Positions 36,057 through 43,542 of a DNA stretch of 64,000 nucleotides are shown piece after piece. A program made the translations under genes and the position numbers. The notes beneath the pieces are model-generated. The model was given only the letters and a program-made list of their open reading frames with translations, was not told where the DNA came from and made no database searches. The first letter of the stretch is position 1. Each line of letters starts with the position of its first letter. The stretch comes from Flavobacteriaceae bacterium Ga0077528. GTDB taxonomy: Bacteria > Bacteroidota > Bacteroidia > Flavobacteriales > Flavobacteriaceae. The stretch lies in the NCBI GenBank assembly GCA_001464475.1, contig LNDX01000002.1, forward strand, positions 1-64,000, given 5' to 3'.

Positions 36057-37025
36057 ATGCTTAAAGTTGGCGTTTTAGGTGCCGGTCACCTCGGAAAAAT
36101 ACACTTACGATTGTTGAATCAATCTGAAAAATATGAATTAGTCGGTTTTTATGATGAAAATGCTGAATACGCAGATAAAATAGCTGCTGAGTTTGGTTAT
36201 AAACGTTTCGATACCATTGCCAAATTAATTCACGCTGTAGATGTCATAGATATTGTAACTCCCACGCTTTCTCATTACAAATGTGCTAAAGTTTCTATCA
36301 AAAGTGGTAAACATGTTTTTATAGAAAAACCAATTGCGACAACTGTTGCAGAAGCAGAGGAAATCATTGCTCTAGCCAAAGAATACAATGTAAAAGGTCA
36401 AGTTGGACATGTGGAACGATTCAATCCTGCGTATATAGCTGTAAAAGATATGATTGAAAGCCCAATGTTTATTGAAACGCATCGTTTGGCAGAATTCAAT
36501 CCGCGTGGTACAGATGTTCCTGTGGTTTTAGATTTAATGATTCATGATATCGACGCTATTTTGAGTGTTGTAAAATCAAAAGTTAAAGCCGTTCACGCAA
36601 GTGGAGTTTCAGTTTTGAGTCAATCCCCAGATATAGCCAATGCTCGAATTGAGTTTGAAAACGGTTGTGTTGCCAACATAACTTCAAGCAGAATTTCGAT
36701 GAAGAACATGCGTAAATCTCGTTTCTTTCAAAAAGACGCCTACATCTCTGTTGATTATTTAGATAAAATTTGTGAAGTTGTAAAAATGAAAGATGCGCCA
36801 GAAGTTCCCGGTGATTTTGATATGATTTTACAAAATGCAGAAGGCGAAAAGAAACAAATTTATTTTGCTAATCCAGAAGTTTCTCCAAACAACGCCATTT
36901 TAGACGAATTAGAAACTTTTGCTGATGCCATTGTAAATAATACAACTCCAATAGTAACTTTAGAAGATGGAACCGAAGCTTTAAGAGTAGCTTATATGAT
37001 TATTGATTCGATGAACGAAAAATAA
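36057..37025 (+). CDS. Gfo/Idh/MocA family oxidoreductase
   Basis: 322 residues from the ATG at 36057; an upstream in-frame TTG at 36039 overlaps the promoter box and is rejected. The N-terminal Rossmann fold has VGVLGAGHLGKIH (NAD(P) loop) and the conserved HVFIEKPIATT with the EKP motif. The C-terminal alpha/beta domain contains the DLMIHDIDAI segment with the likely catalytic His. Such enzymes act on sugars or cyclitols; the substrate is not clear. A heptamer array lies in front and a 24-base repeat hairpin behind. Confidence 0.92.
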   Translation: MLKVGVLGAGHLGKIHLRLLNQSEKYELVGFYDENAEYADKIAAEFGYKRFDTIAKLIHAVDVIDIVTPTLSHYKCAKVSIKSGKHVFIEKPIATTVAEAEEIIALAKEYNVKGQVGHVERFNPAYIAVKDMIESPMFIETHRLAEFNPRGTDVPVVLDLMIHDIDAILSVVKSKVKAVHASGVSVLSQSPDIANARIEFENGCVANITSSRISMKNMRKSRFFQKDAYISVDYLDKICEVVKMKDAPEVPGDFDMILQNAEGEKKQIYFANPEVSPNNAILDELETFADAIVNNTTPIVTLEDGTEALRVAYMIIDSMNEK

Positions 37026-37030
37026 TATTG

Positions 37031-37076
37031 ACCGCAAATTCGCAAATTAAAATATAAAATTTGTGAATTTGCGGTG
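37031..37076. repeat. 24-base repeat, copy 2, folded into a long hairpin
   Basis: The first 24 bases equal 11134-11157. Here they are followed by the near-complement, so a 17-bp stem forms with one G-U pair around a short A/T loop. Both arms are built of two 8-base words (CGCAAATT on the left). No T-run follows; it may stabilise the 3' end of the oxidoreductase transcript. Confidence 0.75.
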
Positions 37077-37106
37077 GAAAAAATTAAAACAAACTAAACA
37101 AACATA

Positions 37107-37997
37107 ATGAAAACAATAGCTGTAATAGGCGCAGGAACGATGGGCAACGGAATTGCTCACACTTTTGCACAAAGCGGATTTACCGTAAAATTAATCGATA
37201 TTTCAGAGAAATCTTTAGAAAAAGGAATGGCAACGATAGCTTCCAACCTTGACCGAATGGTTGCTAAAGGAACGATTACTGAAGATGACAAACACAAAAC
37301 AATCGGAAACATTATCACTTACACAGACATTAAAGATGGTGTTGTTGGAACGGATTTAGTAGTAGAAGCTGCCACAGAAAATGTAACTTTAAAGCTAAAT
37401 ATTTTCAAGCAATTAAGTGAAGTTTGCGACCATAATGTGATTTTGGCAACTAATACTTCTTCTATTTCTATTACTCAAATAGCTGCTCAAGTAGTTCATC
37501 CAGAACGTGTAATTGGAATGCATTTTATGAATCCGGTGCCGATTATGAAATTGGTTGAAATCATTCGTGGTTATTCAACATCTGATGAAGTAACTAAAAT
37601 TATCATGGATTTATCAGTAAAACTAGGAAAAACACCAACAGAAGTAAACGATTATCCAGGATTCGTTGCCAACAGAATTTTAATGCCTATGATTAACGAA
37701 TCTATCGAAACGTTGTATAATGGCGTTGCTGGCGTTGAAGAAATTGATACGGTAATGAAACTAGGAATGGCGCATCCAATGGGACCATTACAATTAGCAG
37801 ATTTTATTGGACTTGACGTTTGTCTTTCGATTCTAAATGTAATGTACGACGGTTTCAAAAATCCAAAATATGCTCCTTGCCCACTTTTAGTAAATATGGT
37901 AATGGCTGGAAAACTTGGAGTAAAATCGGGTGAAGGTTTCTACGATTATTCTGAAAGTAAAAAAGCAGAAAAAATTGCAAAGCAATTTTCAAAGTAA
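37107..37997 (+). CDS. 3-hydroxyacyl-CoA (3-hydroxybutyryl-CoA) dehydrogenase
   Basis: A 296-residue NAD(P)-dependent enzyme that interconverts 3-hydroxyacyl-CoA and 3-ketoacyl-CoA. The N-terminal Rossmann motif GAGTMGNGIA (7-16), the catalytic segments NTSSISI and GMHFMNPVPIMKLVEII, and the conserved NDYPGFVANRILMPMINE and GPLQLADFIGLD motifs are present. The length fits stand-alone FadB2/Hbd/PaaH enzymes rather than the multifunctional FadB. No other beta-oxidation gene is adjacent. It ends at the start of a heptamer array with inverted arms. Confidence 0.93.
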   Translation: MKTIAVIGAGTMGNGIAHTFAQSGFTVKLIDISEKSLEKGMATIASNLDRMVAKGTITEDDKHKTIGNIITYTDIKDGVVGTDLVVEAATENVTLKLNIFKQLSEVCDHNVILATNTSSISITQIAAQVVHPERVIGMHFMNPVPIMKLVEIIRGYSTSDEVTKIIMDLSVKLGKTPTEVNDYPGFVANRILMPMINESIETLYNGVAGVEEIDTVMKLGMAHPMGPLQLADFIGLDVCLSILNVMYDGFKNPKYAPCPLLVNMVMAGKLGVKSGEGFYDYSESKKAEKIAKQFSK

Positions 37998-38063
37998 AGA
38001 GTAAAAAGTGATTAGTAAATAGTATTTGCTAATCACTATTCACTAATCACTATTCACTCAAAA
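37996..38063. repeat. Inverted heptamer array up to the DUF1015 start codon
   Basis: The left side (37996-38023) has four 7-base words ending in AGT (for example GATTAGT, AAATAGT). After five bases the right side (38029-38056) has CTAATCA and CTATTCA, each twice. The two sides are near-complements (AGTGATTAG at 38007-38015 with CTAATCACT), so a hairpin forms between the stop codon of the previous gene and the ATG at 38063. Confidence 0.85.
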
Positions 38064-39295
38064 TGAGCAAAATAATCCCTTTCAAAGCCGTTCGTCCAAC
38101 TCCTGATAAAGTAGCGTTGGTAACTTGTCGTAATTATGATGATTATTCGCCTGCGGAATTGGCTTCGTGGTTGGATTTCAATCCGTATTCGTTTTTGCAC
38201 GTGATTAATCCTGCTTACGTTCATTCGCAAAAGATTACTTTAGACAAGCGTTTCAAAGGTGTCGCTCATAAATATCAGGATTTCAAAAACGATGGTATTT
38301 TTCTTGAAGATGAAAAAGCGGCTTTCTTTTTGTATGAAATTCAGACGAAAAGTCAATCTTTTACAGGAATTGTAGCAGGAACTTCAATTGATGATTACAA
38401 AAACAATGTCATCAAAAAACACGAAGATACTTTGCAATATCGTGTAGAATTATTCAAAGATTATTTGCATCAAACAGGTTTCAATACAGAACCAGTTTTG
38501 ATAACTTATCCAGATAAATCAGAAATCAACAATTGGATTTCAGAAAAGAAAAAAGAACAGCCAATTTATCATTTTGCCACAACCAACAAAGAAAAACATA
38601 CACTTTGGAAAGTTGATTCTGACTCAGAAATAGCTTGGTTAGAAAAACAATTTGAAAACATTCCAGAATTATATATTGCTGATGGTCACCACCGTTCGGC
38701 TTCGGCAGAATTATTATTTGATGAAGACAATCATTTAGGAAATCAGAATCTGAATTATTTTATGAGTTTTCTAATTGCTGAAAGTAATGTCAAAATTTAT
38801 GAGTTCAACCGAATCATTCGTGATTTGAATGGTAATTCGAAAGAAGACTTTATCCTAAAGCTATCAGAACATTTCATCATCAAAACCAAAGAACAAGAAT
38901 TATGGAAACCACAAGGAAAATTTGAATTCGGAATGTATTTGGATGGAGCTTTTTATGCGTTGTTTTACAAAGTCAATGACAATGACAATATCAAAAAGCA
39001 AAATTCAATATTATCAAATTTAGATGCACAAGTTTTATACGATAAAGTATTGCAACCCATTTTAGGAATAGAAGATTTGAGAAACGACGAACGAATTGAA
39101 TACATTCCCGGAAAGCAATCTATTTTAACCATAAAAGAGTTGGTAGACGAAGGTGAATTTGAAGTCGGATTCATGTTGTTCCCAAGTGATATTTCAGAAA
39201 TTAAAGCTTTGGCAGATAACAATTTAATCATGCCTCCAAAAAGTACTTATATTGAACCAAAGTTTAGAAGTGGGTTGATGGTTTATGAGTTGTGA
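38063..39295 (+). CDS. DUF1015 domain protein
   Basis: A 410-residue cytosolic protein of the DUF1015 family, widespread in bacteria and once annotated as an HTH-type or SpoOJ-like protein; its function is not established. The family signatures are near the start (PFKAVRPTPDKVALVTCRNYDDY), the central ADGHHRSASAELL motif around residue 212-225, and the C-terminal FMLFPSDISEIKALADNNLIMPPKSTYIEPKFRSGL. The length is normal. The start codon lies directly at the edge of the preceding heptamer array. Confidence 0.9.
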   Translation: MSKIIPFKAVRPTPDKVALVTCRNYDDYSPAELASWLDFNPYSFLHVINPAYVHSQKITLDKRFKGVAHKYQDFKNDGIFLEDEKAAFFLYEIQTKSQSFTGIVAGTSIDDYKNNVIKKHEDTLQYRVELFKDYLHQTGFNTEPVLITYPDKSEINNWISEKKKEQPIYHFATTNKEKHTLWKVDSDSEIAWLEKQFENIPELYIADGHHRSASAELLFDEDNHLGNQNLNYFMSFLIAESNVKIYEFNRIIRDLNGNSKEDFILKLSEHFIIKTKEQELWKPQGKFEFGMYLDGAFYALFYKVNDNDNIKKQNSILSNLDAQVLYDKVLQPILGIEDLRNDERIEYIPGKQSILTIKELVDEGEFEVGFMLFPSDISEIKALADNNLIMPPKSTYIEPKFRSGLMVYEL

Positions 39296-39296
39296 T

Positions 39297-39338
39297 TTTG
39301 AGAAAATAGAATATAGAGAAAAGAAAATAGATTAGACT
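39297..39338. repeat. Heptamer array (AAATAGA-type)
   Basis: Five 7-base words ending in AGA, among them AAATAGA twice and ATATAGA, begin one base after the DUF1015 stop codon. A 13-base stretch of this array (39319-39331) recurs exactly at 41799-41811. Confidence 0.8.
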
Positions 39339-39376
39339 TGTCATTTCGACAAAAGATAAATCACATAATATCAAAA

Positions 39377-39694
39377 ATGGCAGTAGATAATCCATCAATA
39401 ATTGATTTTATAAGTATAACTCCTAATAATGAAGTCTGCTTAACTATTTCGGATCATTTAAAATGGAATGAAACAGAACACTATTTTCATTTAGAAAATA
39501 AAATAAACTCTTACGTTGAAATTATTGATAATAATCAAATATACGAAATTTATCCCGATGCAATTGGGAAATTTGTACTGATAAATATTGCTTTAAAATA
39601 TAAACCAACCAAAAAAGCTATAAAATTTTTAGAAAAAGTGAATAATATATTAAAATCTAAAAAATATGGTTTTTCTTATTCGATAATCAATTAA
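39377..39694 (+). CDS. DUF6572 family small protein
   Basis: 105 residues from the ATG at 39377; an in-frame TTG at 39338 at the end of the heptamer array would add 13 residues not expected for the family. The start (VDNPSIIDFISITPNNEVCLTISDHLKWNE) and the LENKINSYVEII segment resemble the DUF6572 family as I know it. Function unknown; probably cytosolic, with no membrane segment or signal peptide. It lies 6 bases before yggS and is probably co-transcribed. Confidence 0.75.
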   Translation: MAVDNPSIIDFISITPNNEVCLTISDHLKWNETEHYFHLENKINSYVEIIDNNQIYEIYPDAIGKFVLINIALKYKPTKKAIKFLEKVNNILKSKKYGFSYSIIN

Positions 39695-39700
39695 ACAATT

Positions 39701-40378
39701 ATGTCAATACAAAATAACTTACTCAACATAAAATCCCAACTTCCTAATCACGTAACATTAGTTGCCGTTTCAAAAACCAAACCAGTAGCTGATTTGATGG
39801 AAGCTTATAATGCAGGTCAACGTGTTTTTGGAGAAAATTATGTCCAAGAATTAGTTGAAAAACACGAAGCACTTCCTAATGATATTCAATGGCATTTTAT
39901 TGGTCATTTGCAATCAAGAAAAGTAAAACTTATTGCACCATTTGTAAATCTGATTCACGGAGTTGATAGTTTGAAATTATTGCACGAAATCAACAAAGAA
40001 GCTCAAAAAAATAATCGTGTTATTGATTGTTTGCTTCAAATTTTTATTGCCGAAGAAGAAAGTAAATTCGGATTGGATGAAGAAGAATTGAATGGAATTT
40101 TAAGATTTATCACTCAGAATAGTGAAATTTATAAAAATATTAGAGTCATTGGTTTAATGGGAATGGCAACGTTTACTGAAAATCAAGACCAAATTAAAAA
40201 AGAATTCCAAAACTTGAAAACAATTTTCGATAAAGTAAGTAAACAGAAAACTGAAAACTGCCAACTGAACACTATCTCAATGGGTATGTCTGGCGATTAT
40301 CAATTAGCAATTGAATACGGAAGTACAATGGTTCGAATTGGAAGTAGTATCTTTGGGAACAGAAATTATAATAATTAA
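39701..40378 (+). CDS. yggS: YggS family PLP homeostasis protein
   Basis: A 225-residue PLP-binding barrel protein involved in vitamin B6 and amino-acid balance (YggS/PLPBP). The PLP lysine is Lys25 in VAVSKTKP; FGENYVQEL, WHFIGHLQSRK and the SMGMSGDYQLAIEYGSTMVRIGSSIFG end motif are all present. The segment just before that end motif (KQKTENCQLNT) is encoded by four 7-base words of the same type as the array after the gene, so a heptamer tract appears to lie within the coding sequence without harming the frame. Confidence 0.94.
   Translation: MSIQNNLLNIKSQLPNHVTLVAVSKTKPVADLMEAYNAGQRVFGENYVQELVEKHEALPNDIQWHFIGHLQSRKVKLIAPFVNLIHGVDSLKLLHEINKEAQKNNRVIDCLLQIFIAEEESKFGLDEEELNGILRFITQNSEIYKNIRVIGLMGMATFTENQDQIKKEFQNLKTIFDKVSKQKTENCQLNTISMGMSGDYQLAIEYGSTMVRIGSSIFGNRNYNN
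40244..40271 (+). repeat. Heptamer tract inside the yggS coding sequence
   Basis: Four consecutive words, CAGAAAA, CTGAAAA, CTGCCAA and CTGAACA, lie in the linker-encoding part of yggS. The 11-base word AACTGAACACT occurs here (40263) and in the intergenic array 154 bases downstream (40417). Confidence 0.75.
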
Positions 40379-40400
40379 AGTTGAGATTCCTACGGAATGA

Positions 40401-40435
40401 CAGACTGAACACTGAAAACTGAACACTGAATACTA
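40401..40435. repeat. Heptamer array (AACACTG-type)
   Basis: Five 7-base words, CAGACTG, AACACTG twice, AAAACTG and AATACTA, fill the space up to the TTG start codon of the exonuclease gene at 40438. A 14-base unit repeats nearly exactly (40404 and 40418). Confidence 0.9.
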
Positions 40436-40437
40436 TT

Positions 40438-41799
40438 TTGTACTGCATACTCGACATAGAAACCACTGGAGGTCAATTCAACGAAGAAGGAATTACCGAA
40501 ATCGCCATCTACAAATATGATGGTCACGAAGTCGTGGATCAATTTATCAGTTTGGTCAATCCTGAAAAAGAGATTCAGCCGTTTGTGGTTAAGCTAACTG
40601 GAATCAATAATGCTATGTTGCGTTCGGCTCCAAAATTTTATGAAGTTGCAAAACGTATTATCGAAATCACTCAAGATTGCATTGTTGTAGCTCATAATTC
40701 TTCATTTGATTATCGTATTTTAAGAACCGAATTTACTCGATTGGGTTACGATTTCATTCGTCCAACACTTTGTACGGTTGAATTATCTAAAAAACTAATT
40801 CCTGGAATGGAATCGTATAGTTTAGGTAAATTGGTTCGTGCTTTGGGAATTCCTGTAACCGATAGACATAGAGCTAGCGGAGATGCCTTGGCAACCGTTA
40901 AATTGTTCAAATTATTATTATCAAAAGATACTGAAAAAGAGATTTTAATTAGTTCGATAAAAGCTGAAATCAAAAGTGGTTTGACTCCAAAATTGCTTGA
41001 TATTGTTGAAAGTTTACCCTACAAAACTGGTATTTATTACATTCACAATGAAAAAGGTGATTTGATTTATATTGGTAAAAGCAAGAATATTAAAAAACGT
41101 GTCAATCAACATTTTACAGGAAAAACCAATAAATGTAAAAAGATTCAATTAGAAGTTTTTGCAGTAACTTATGAAGAAACTGGAAGTGAATTGATTGCGC
41201 TTTTGAAAGAAAGTGAAGAAATCAAAATCAACAAACCAATTTACAATCGTGCTCAGCGCAAAAGTATTTTTCAATATGCTTTGTATGAAGTTTTAGACGA
41301 CAATGGTTACTTGAATTTACGACTTCAAAAAGCAGATGGTAGAAAGAAAGAAATTACAGCATTTACAAAACTTCAAGAAGGAAAAAATGCGTTATTTCGA
41401 ATTACAGAGAAATATAATTTATGTCAGAAATTGAACGGATTATATGAAACGCAAAACGGATGTTTCCAACACAAAATAAAAGAATGCAACGGCGCTTGTT
41501 TGGGAATAGAATCACCTGAGGAATATAACCAACGAGTTGAAGATTTTATCAATGAAATGACGTTTGAAAATAACAATATGATTATCATTGATAGAGGTAG
41601 AAAAGTTGATGAACGAAGTGCTGTTTTAATTGAAAATGGCATTTACAAAGGCTATTGTTTCTATGATTTAAATTATCAAATTACGAATGTTGAAGTATTG
41701 AAAAATATAATTATTCCGATGCAAAATAATCGAGATACACGAACTATTATCCAGAGTTATTTGAGAAAAAATAAGGTATTGAAGATTATGAAGTTTTAA
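40438..41799 (+). CDS. DEDDh exonuclease fused to a GIY-YIG nuclease domain
   Basis: A 453-residue protein. Residues 1-165 form a DnaQ-type 3'-5' exonuclease: Asp6 and Glu8 in LDIETTGG, Asp91 in HNSSFDYRIL, His144 and Asp149 in HRASGDA. Residues about 195-275 are a GIY-YIG domain (TGIYYIHNEKGDLIYIGKSKNIKKR) like the UvrC N-terminus/Cho. The end has a Cys-rich stretch (CFQHKIKECNGACLG). It starts at a TTG (40438), which gives the expected N-terminus; no ATG is available nearby. The combination suggests a repair nuclease that cuts and trims DNA. Confidence 0.9.
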   Translation: MYCILDIETTGGQFNEEGITEIAIYKYDGHEVVDQFISLVNPEKEIQPFVVKLTGINNAMLRSAPKFYEVAKRIIEITQDCIVVAHNSSFDYRILRTEFTRLGYDFIRPTLCTVELSKKLIPGMESYSLGKLVRALGIPVTDRHRASGDALATVKLFKLLLSKDTEKEILISSIKAEIKSGLTPKLLDIVESLPYKTGIYYIHNEKGDLIYIGKSKNIKKRVNQHFTGKTNKCKKIQLEVFAVTYEETGSELIALLKESEEIKINKPIYNRAQRKSIFQYALYEVLDDNGYLNLRLQKADGRKKEITAFTKLQEGKNALFRITEKYNLCQKLNGLYETQNGCFQHKIKECNGACLGIESPEEYNQRVEDFINEMTFENNNMIIIDRGRKVDERSAVLIENGIYKGYCFYDLNYQITNVEVLKNIIIPMQNNRDTRTIIQSYLRKNKVLKIMKF

Positions 41800-41820
41800 A
41801 AAGAAAATAGAGAAAATAGA
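41799..41820. repeat. Tandem GAAAATAGA doublet before miaA
   Basis: GAAAATAGA occurs twice in tandem (41803 and 41812; period 9), and the 13 bases at 41799-41811 equal 39319-39331. The miaA TTG start follows 4 bases later. Confidence 0.8.
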
Positions 41821-41824
41821 CCTT

Positions 41825-42748
41825 TTGAATTATTTAATTACCATCATCGGACCAACTGCTATAGGAAAAACTTCCTTGAGTATTGCTTTGGCTCAACATT
41901 TTGGTTGCGATATTCTCTCGTGTGATAGTCGTCAGTTTTTTAAGGAAATGAAAATTGGTACTGCTGTTCCAAATGAGAAAGAATTGGCAAGTGCAACGCA
42001 TCATTTTATTCAAAATAAATCCATTTTTGAACCTTATTCTGTTGGTGATTTTGAGAAAGAGGCAATTGACAAATTGGATGAATTATTTCAAAAAAATAAT
42101 ATACAAATCATGGTTGGCGGTTCAGGTTTGTATGTTGATGCTGTTCTTAAAGGATTTGATAGTTTTCCTGAAATCGATTTGAAAGTTCGAGATGAAGTTC
42201 GATTGAATTATGAAGAAAAAGGAATCGATTATCTTCAGAATCAATTGAAAGAATTAGATACAGAATATTTTGATTTCATAACAGAAACCAATCCTCAAAC
42301 ACTGCAAAATCCGCAACGTATGATGCGTTTTGTAGAAGTTTGTATCGGAACAGGAAAACCGTATTCCTCATTTTTGAATAAAGAAAAAAACAAAAGAAAC
42401 TTCACACCTATTATAATCGGATTGGAAGCTGAAAGAGCAATAATGTATGAAAGAATCAACCAAAGAGTTGATATTATGATAAATGAAGGATTGCTTGCAG
42501 AAGCAGAAAAGTTGTTTCCAAATAAATATTTGAATGCCTTACAAACGGTTGGCTACAGAGAATTATTCGATTATTTTGAAGAAAAAACTTCATTAGATTT
42601 TGCAATTGAAGAAATCAAAAAAAATACAAGACGCTTTTCAAAACGTCAATTGACTTGGTTTAAAAGAACCGAAAATACGGTTTGGTTTGATTATTTGACT
42701 GATAGAAAAGAAATAATTAATCATATAATTCAAAGTTTTAAGTCTTAA
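41825..42748 (+). CDS. miaA: tRNA dimethylallyltransferase MiaA
   Basis: Adds the dimethylallyl group to A37 of tRNAs reading UNN codons. P-loop GPTAIGKTS (9-17), the DSRQFFKEMKIGTA substrate loop, VGGSGLYVDAVLKG, and the TVGYRELFDYFE and TRRFSKRQLTWFKR end motifs are present; 307 residues is normal. The start is the TTG at 41825, which gives the expected N-terminus NYLITIIGPTAIG; no ATG lies at a suitable position. Its last codons run into a heptamer array. Confidence 0.95.
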   Translation: MNYLITIIGPTAIGKTSLSIALAQHFGCDILSCDSRQFFKEMKIGTAVPNEKELASATHHFIQNKSIFEPYSVGDFEKEAIDKLDELFQKNNIQIMVGGSGLYVDAVLKGFDSFPEIDLKVRDEVRLNYEEKGIDYLQNQLKELDTEYFDFITETNPQTLQNPQRMMRFVEVCIGTGKPYSSFLNKEKNKRNFTPIIIGLEAERAIMYERINQRVDIMINEGLLAEAEKLFPNKYLNALQTVGYRELFDYFEEKTSLDFAIEEIKKNTRRFSKRQLTWFKRTENTVWFDYLTDRKEIINHIIQSFKS

Positions 42749-42785
42749 TACTTAATACTCAAATCTTAATACTTAATACTTCAAT
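42744..42785. repeat. Heptamer array (CTTAATA-type)
   Basis: Six 7-base words (CTTAATA four times, CTCAAAT, and CTTCAAT, which includes part of the ATG at 42784). The array begins inside the last codons of miaA and ends at the next start codon. A 16-base stretch repeats exactly with period 21 (42744 and 42765). Confidence 0.9.
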
Positions 42786-43512
42786 GCCAATTTCACCTAA
42801 CTTCTATTCTATTCTAACCAAAGATTGGGAAATTAATTTTCTGCAATGTTATCCTAATGGCTATTTGAAATATACTGAATTGTGTAATCTTTTTCAATTG
42901 ACAGCAGCAACACATTCGGAAGTTGGTGGTATTAGTTTTAGCGATATGCAAGAATTTCATCAAGCTTGGGTTTTGAGTAAAATGCGAGTTGAGATTAAGC
43001 GTTTACCTAAATGGAAAGATAAAGTAACAGTTAAAACTTGGATAAAATCGTTGGAGAATTCGCGTTCTACACGATGTTTAGAATTGTATCTTGGAGATGA
43101 AAAGATTGTCGGCTGCGAAACCTTTTGGGCAGTTTTTAATACCAAAACACGTCGTCCGGAAGCTTTAGCATTACCTCACGAGCATTTTGAAAAATATCCA
43201 AATATTAGCGCTACCGAAAAAAGTTATGCAAAAATAGATCTTCAGCAGGAATTTGAAGTAGTTGCAGAACGAACTGTTTTACTATCTGATTTAGATATTG
43301 TTAATCATGCTAATAGTGTGAAATATTTAGAATGGTGTTTGGATTGTGTGGATCCTAAAAAGCTTTTGAAACATGAACTAATTGCTTTTGAAATGAATTA
43401 CTTAAAAGAAGTTTCTTTGAATGAAGTAATTTCAATTTGTAAGAATAAGAACGTTTTTACAATAAGTAAAGATGGAAAAGTTTGCTTTGGATTGGAACTT
43501 GAATTGAAATAA
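42784..43512 (+). CDS. Acyl-ACP thioesterase
   Basis: A 242-residue double hot-dog-fold enzyme that releases fatty acids from acyl carrier protein. The first half (HSEVGGISFSDMQEFHQAWVLSKMRVEIKRLPKWKDKVTVKTWIKSLENSRSTRCLEL) is the typical bacterial acyl-ACP thioesterase region, with a second hot dog after residue 140 (ERTVLLSDLDIVNHANSVKYLEWCLD, containing the conserved D-NxH-N active-site pattern). Cytosolic. It starts at the ATG immediately after the heptamer array and is followed by a minus-strand terminator. Confidence 0.9.
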   Translation: MPISPNFYSILTKDWEINFLQCYPNGYLKYTELCNLFQLTAATHSEVGGISFSDMQEFHQAWVLSKMRVEIKRLPKWKDKVTVKTWIKSLENSRSTRCLELYLGDEKIVGCETFWAVFNTKTRRPEALALPHEHFEKYPNISATEKSYAKIDLQQEFEVVAERTVLLSDLDIVNHANSVKYLEWCLDCVDPKKLLKHELIAFEMNYLKEVSLNEVISICKNKNVFTISKDGKVCFGLELELK

Positions 43513-43540
43513 AAAAAGCCCCAATTTCTTGGAGCTTTCT
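43511..43540 (-). terminator. Terminator of the response-regulator gene
   Basis: AAAGCCCCAA and TTGGAGCTTT pair with one G-U on the minus-strand RNA, followed there by a T-run. It lies just beyond the response-regulator stop at 43543. Confidence 0.75.
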
Positions 43541-43542
43541 GT

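Noticed and set aside
35996..42785. Heptamer arrays as CRISPR
   Set aside because: Units are 7 bases, degenerate, without spacers, and no cas genes are present.
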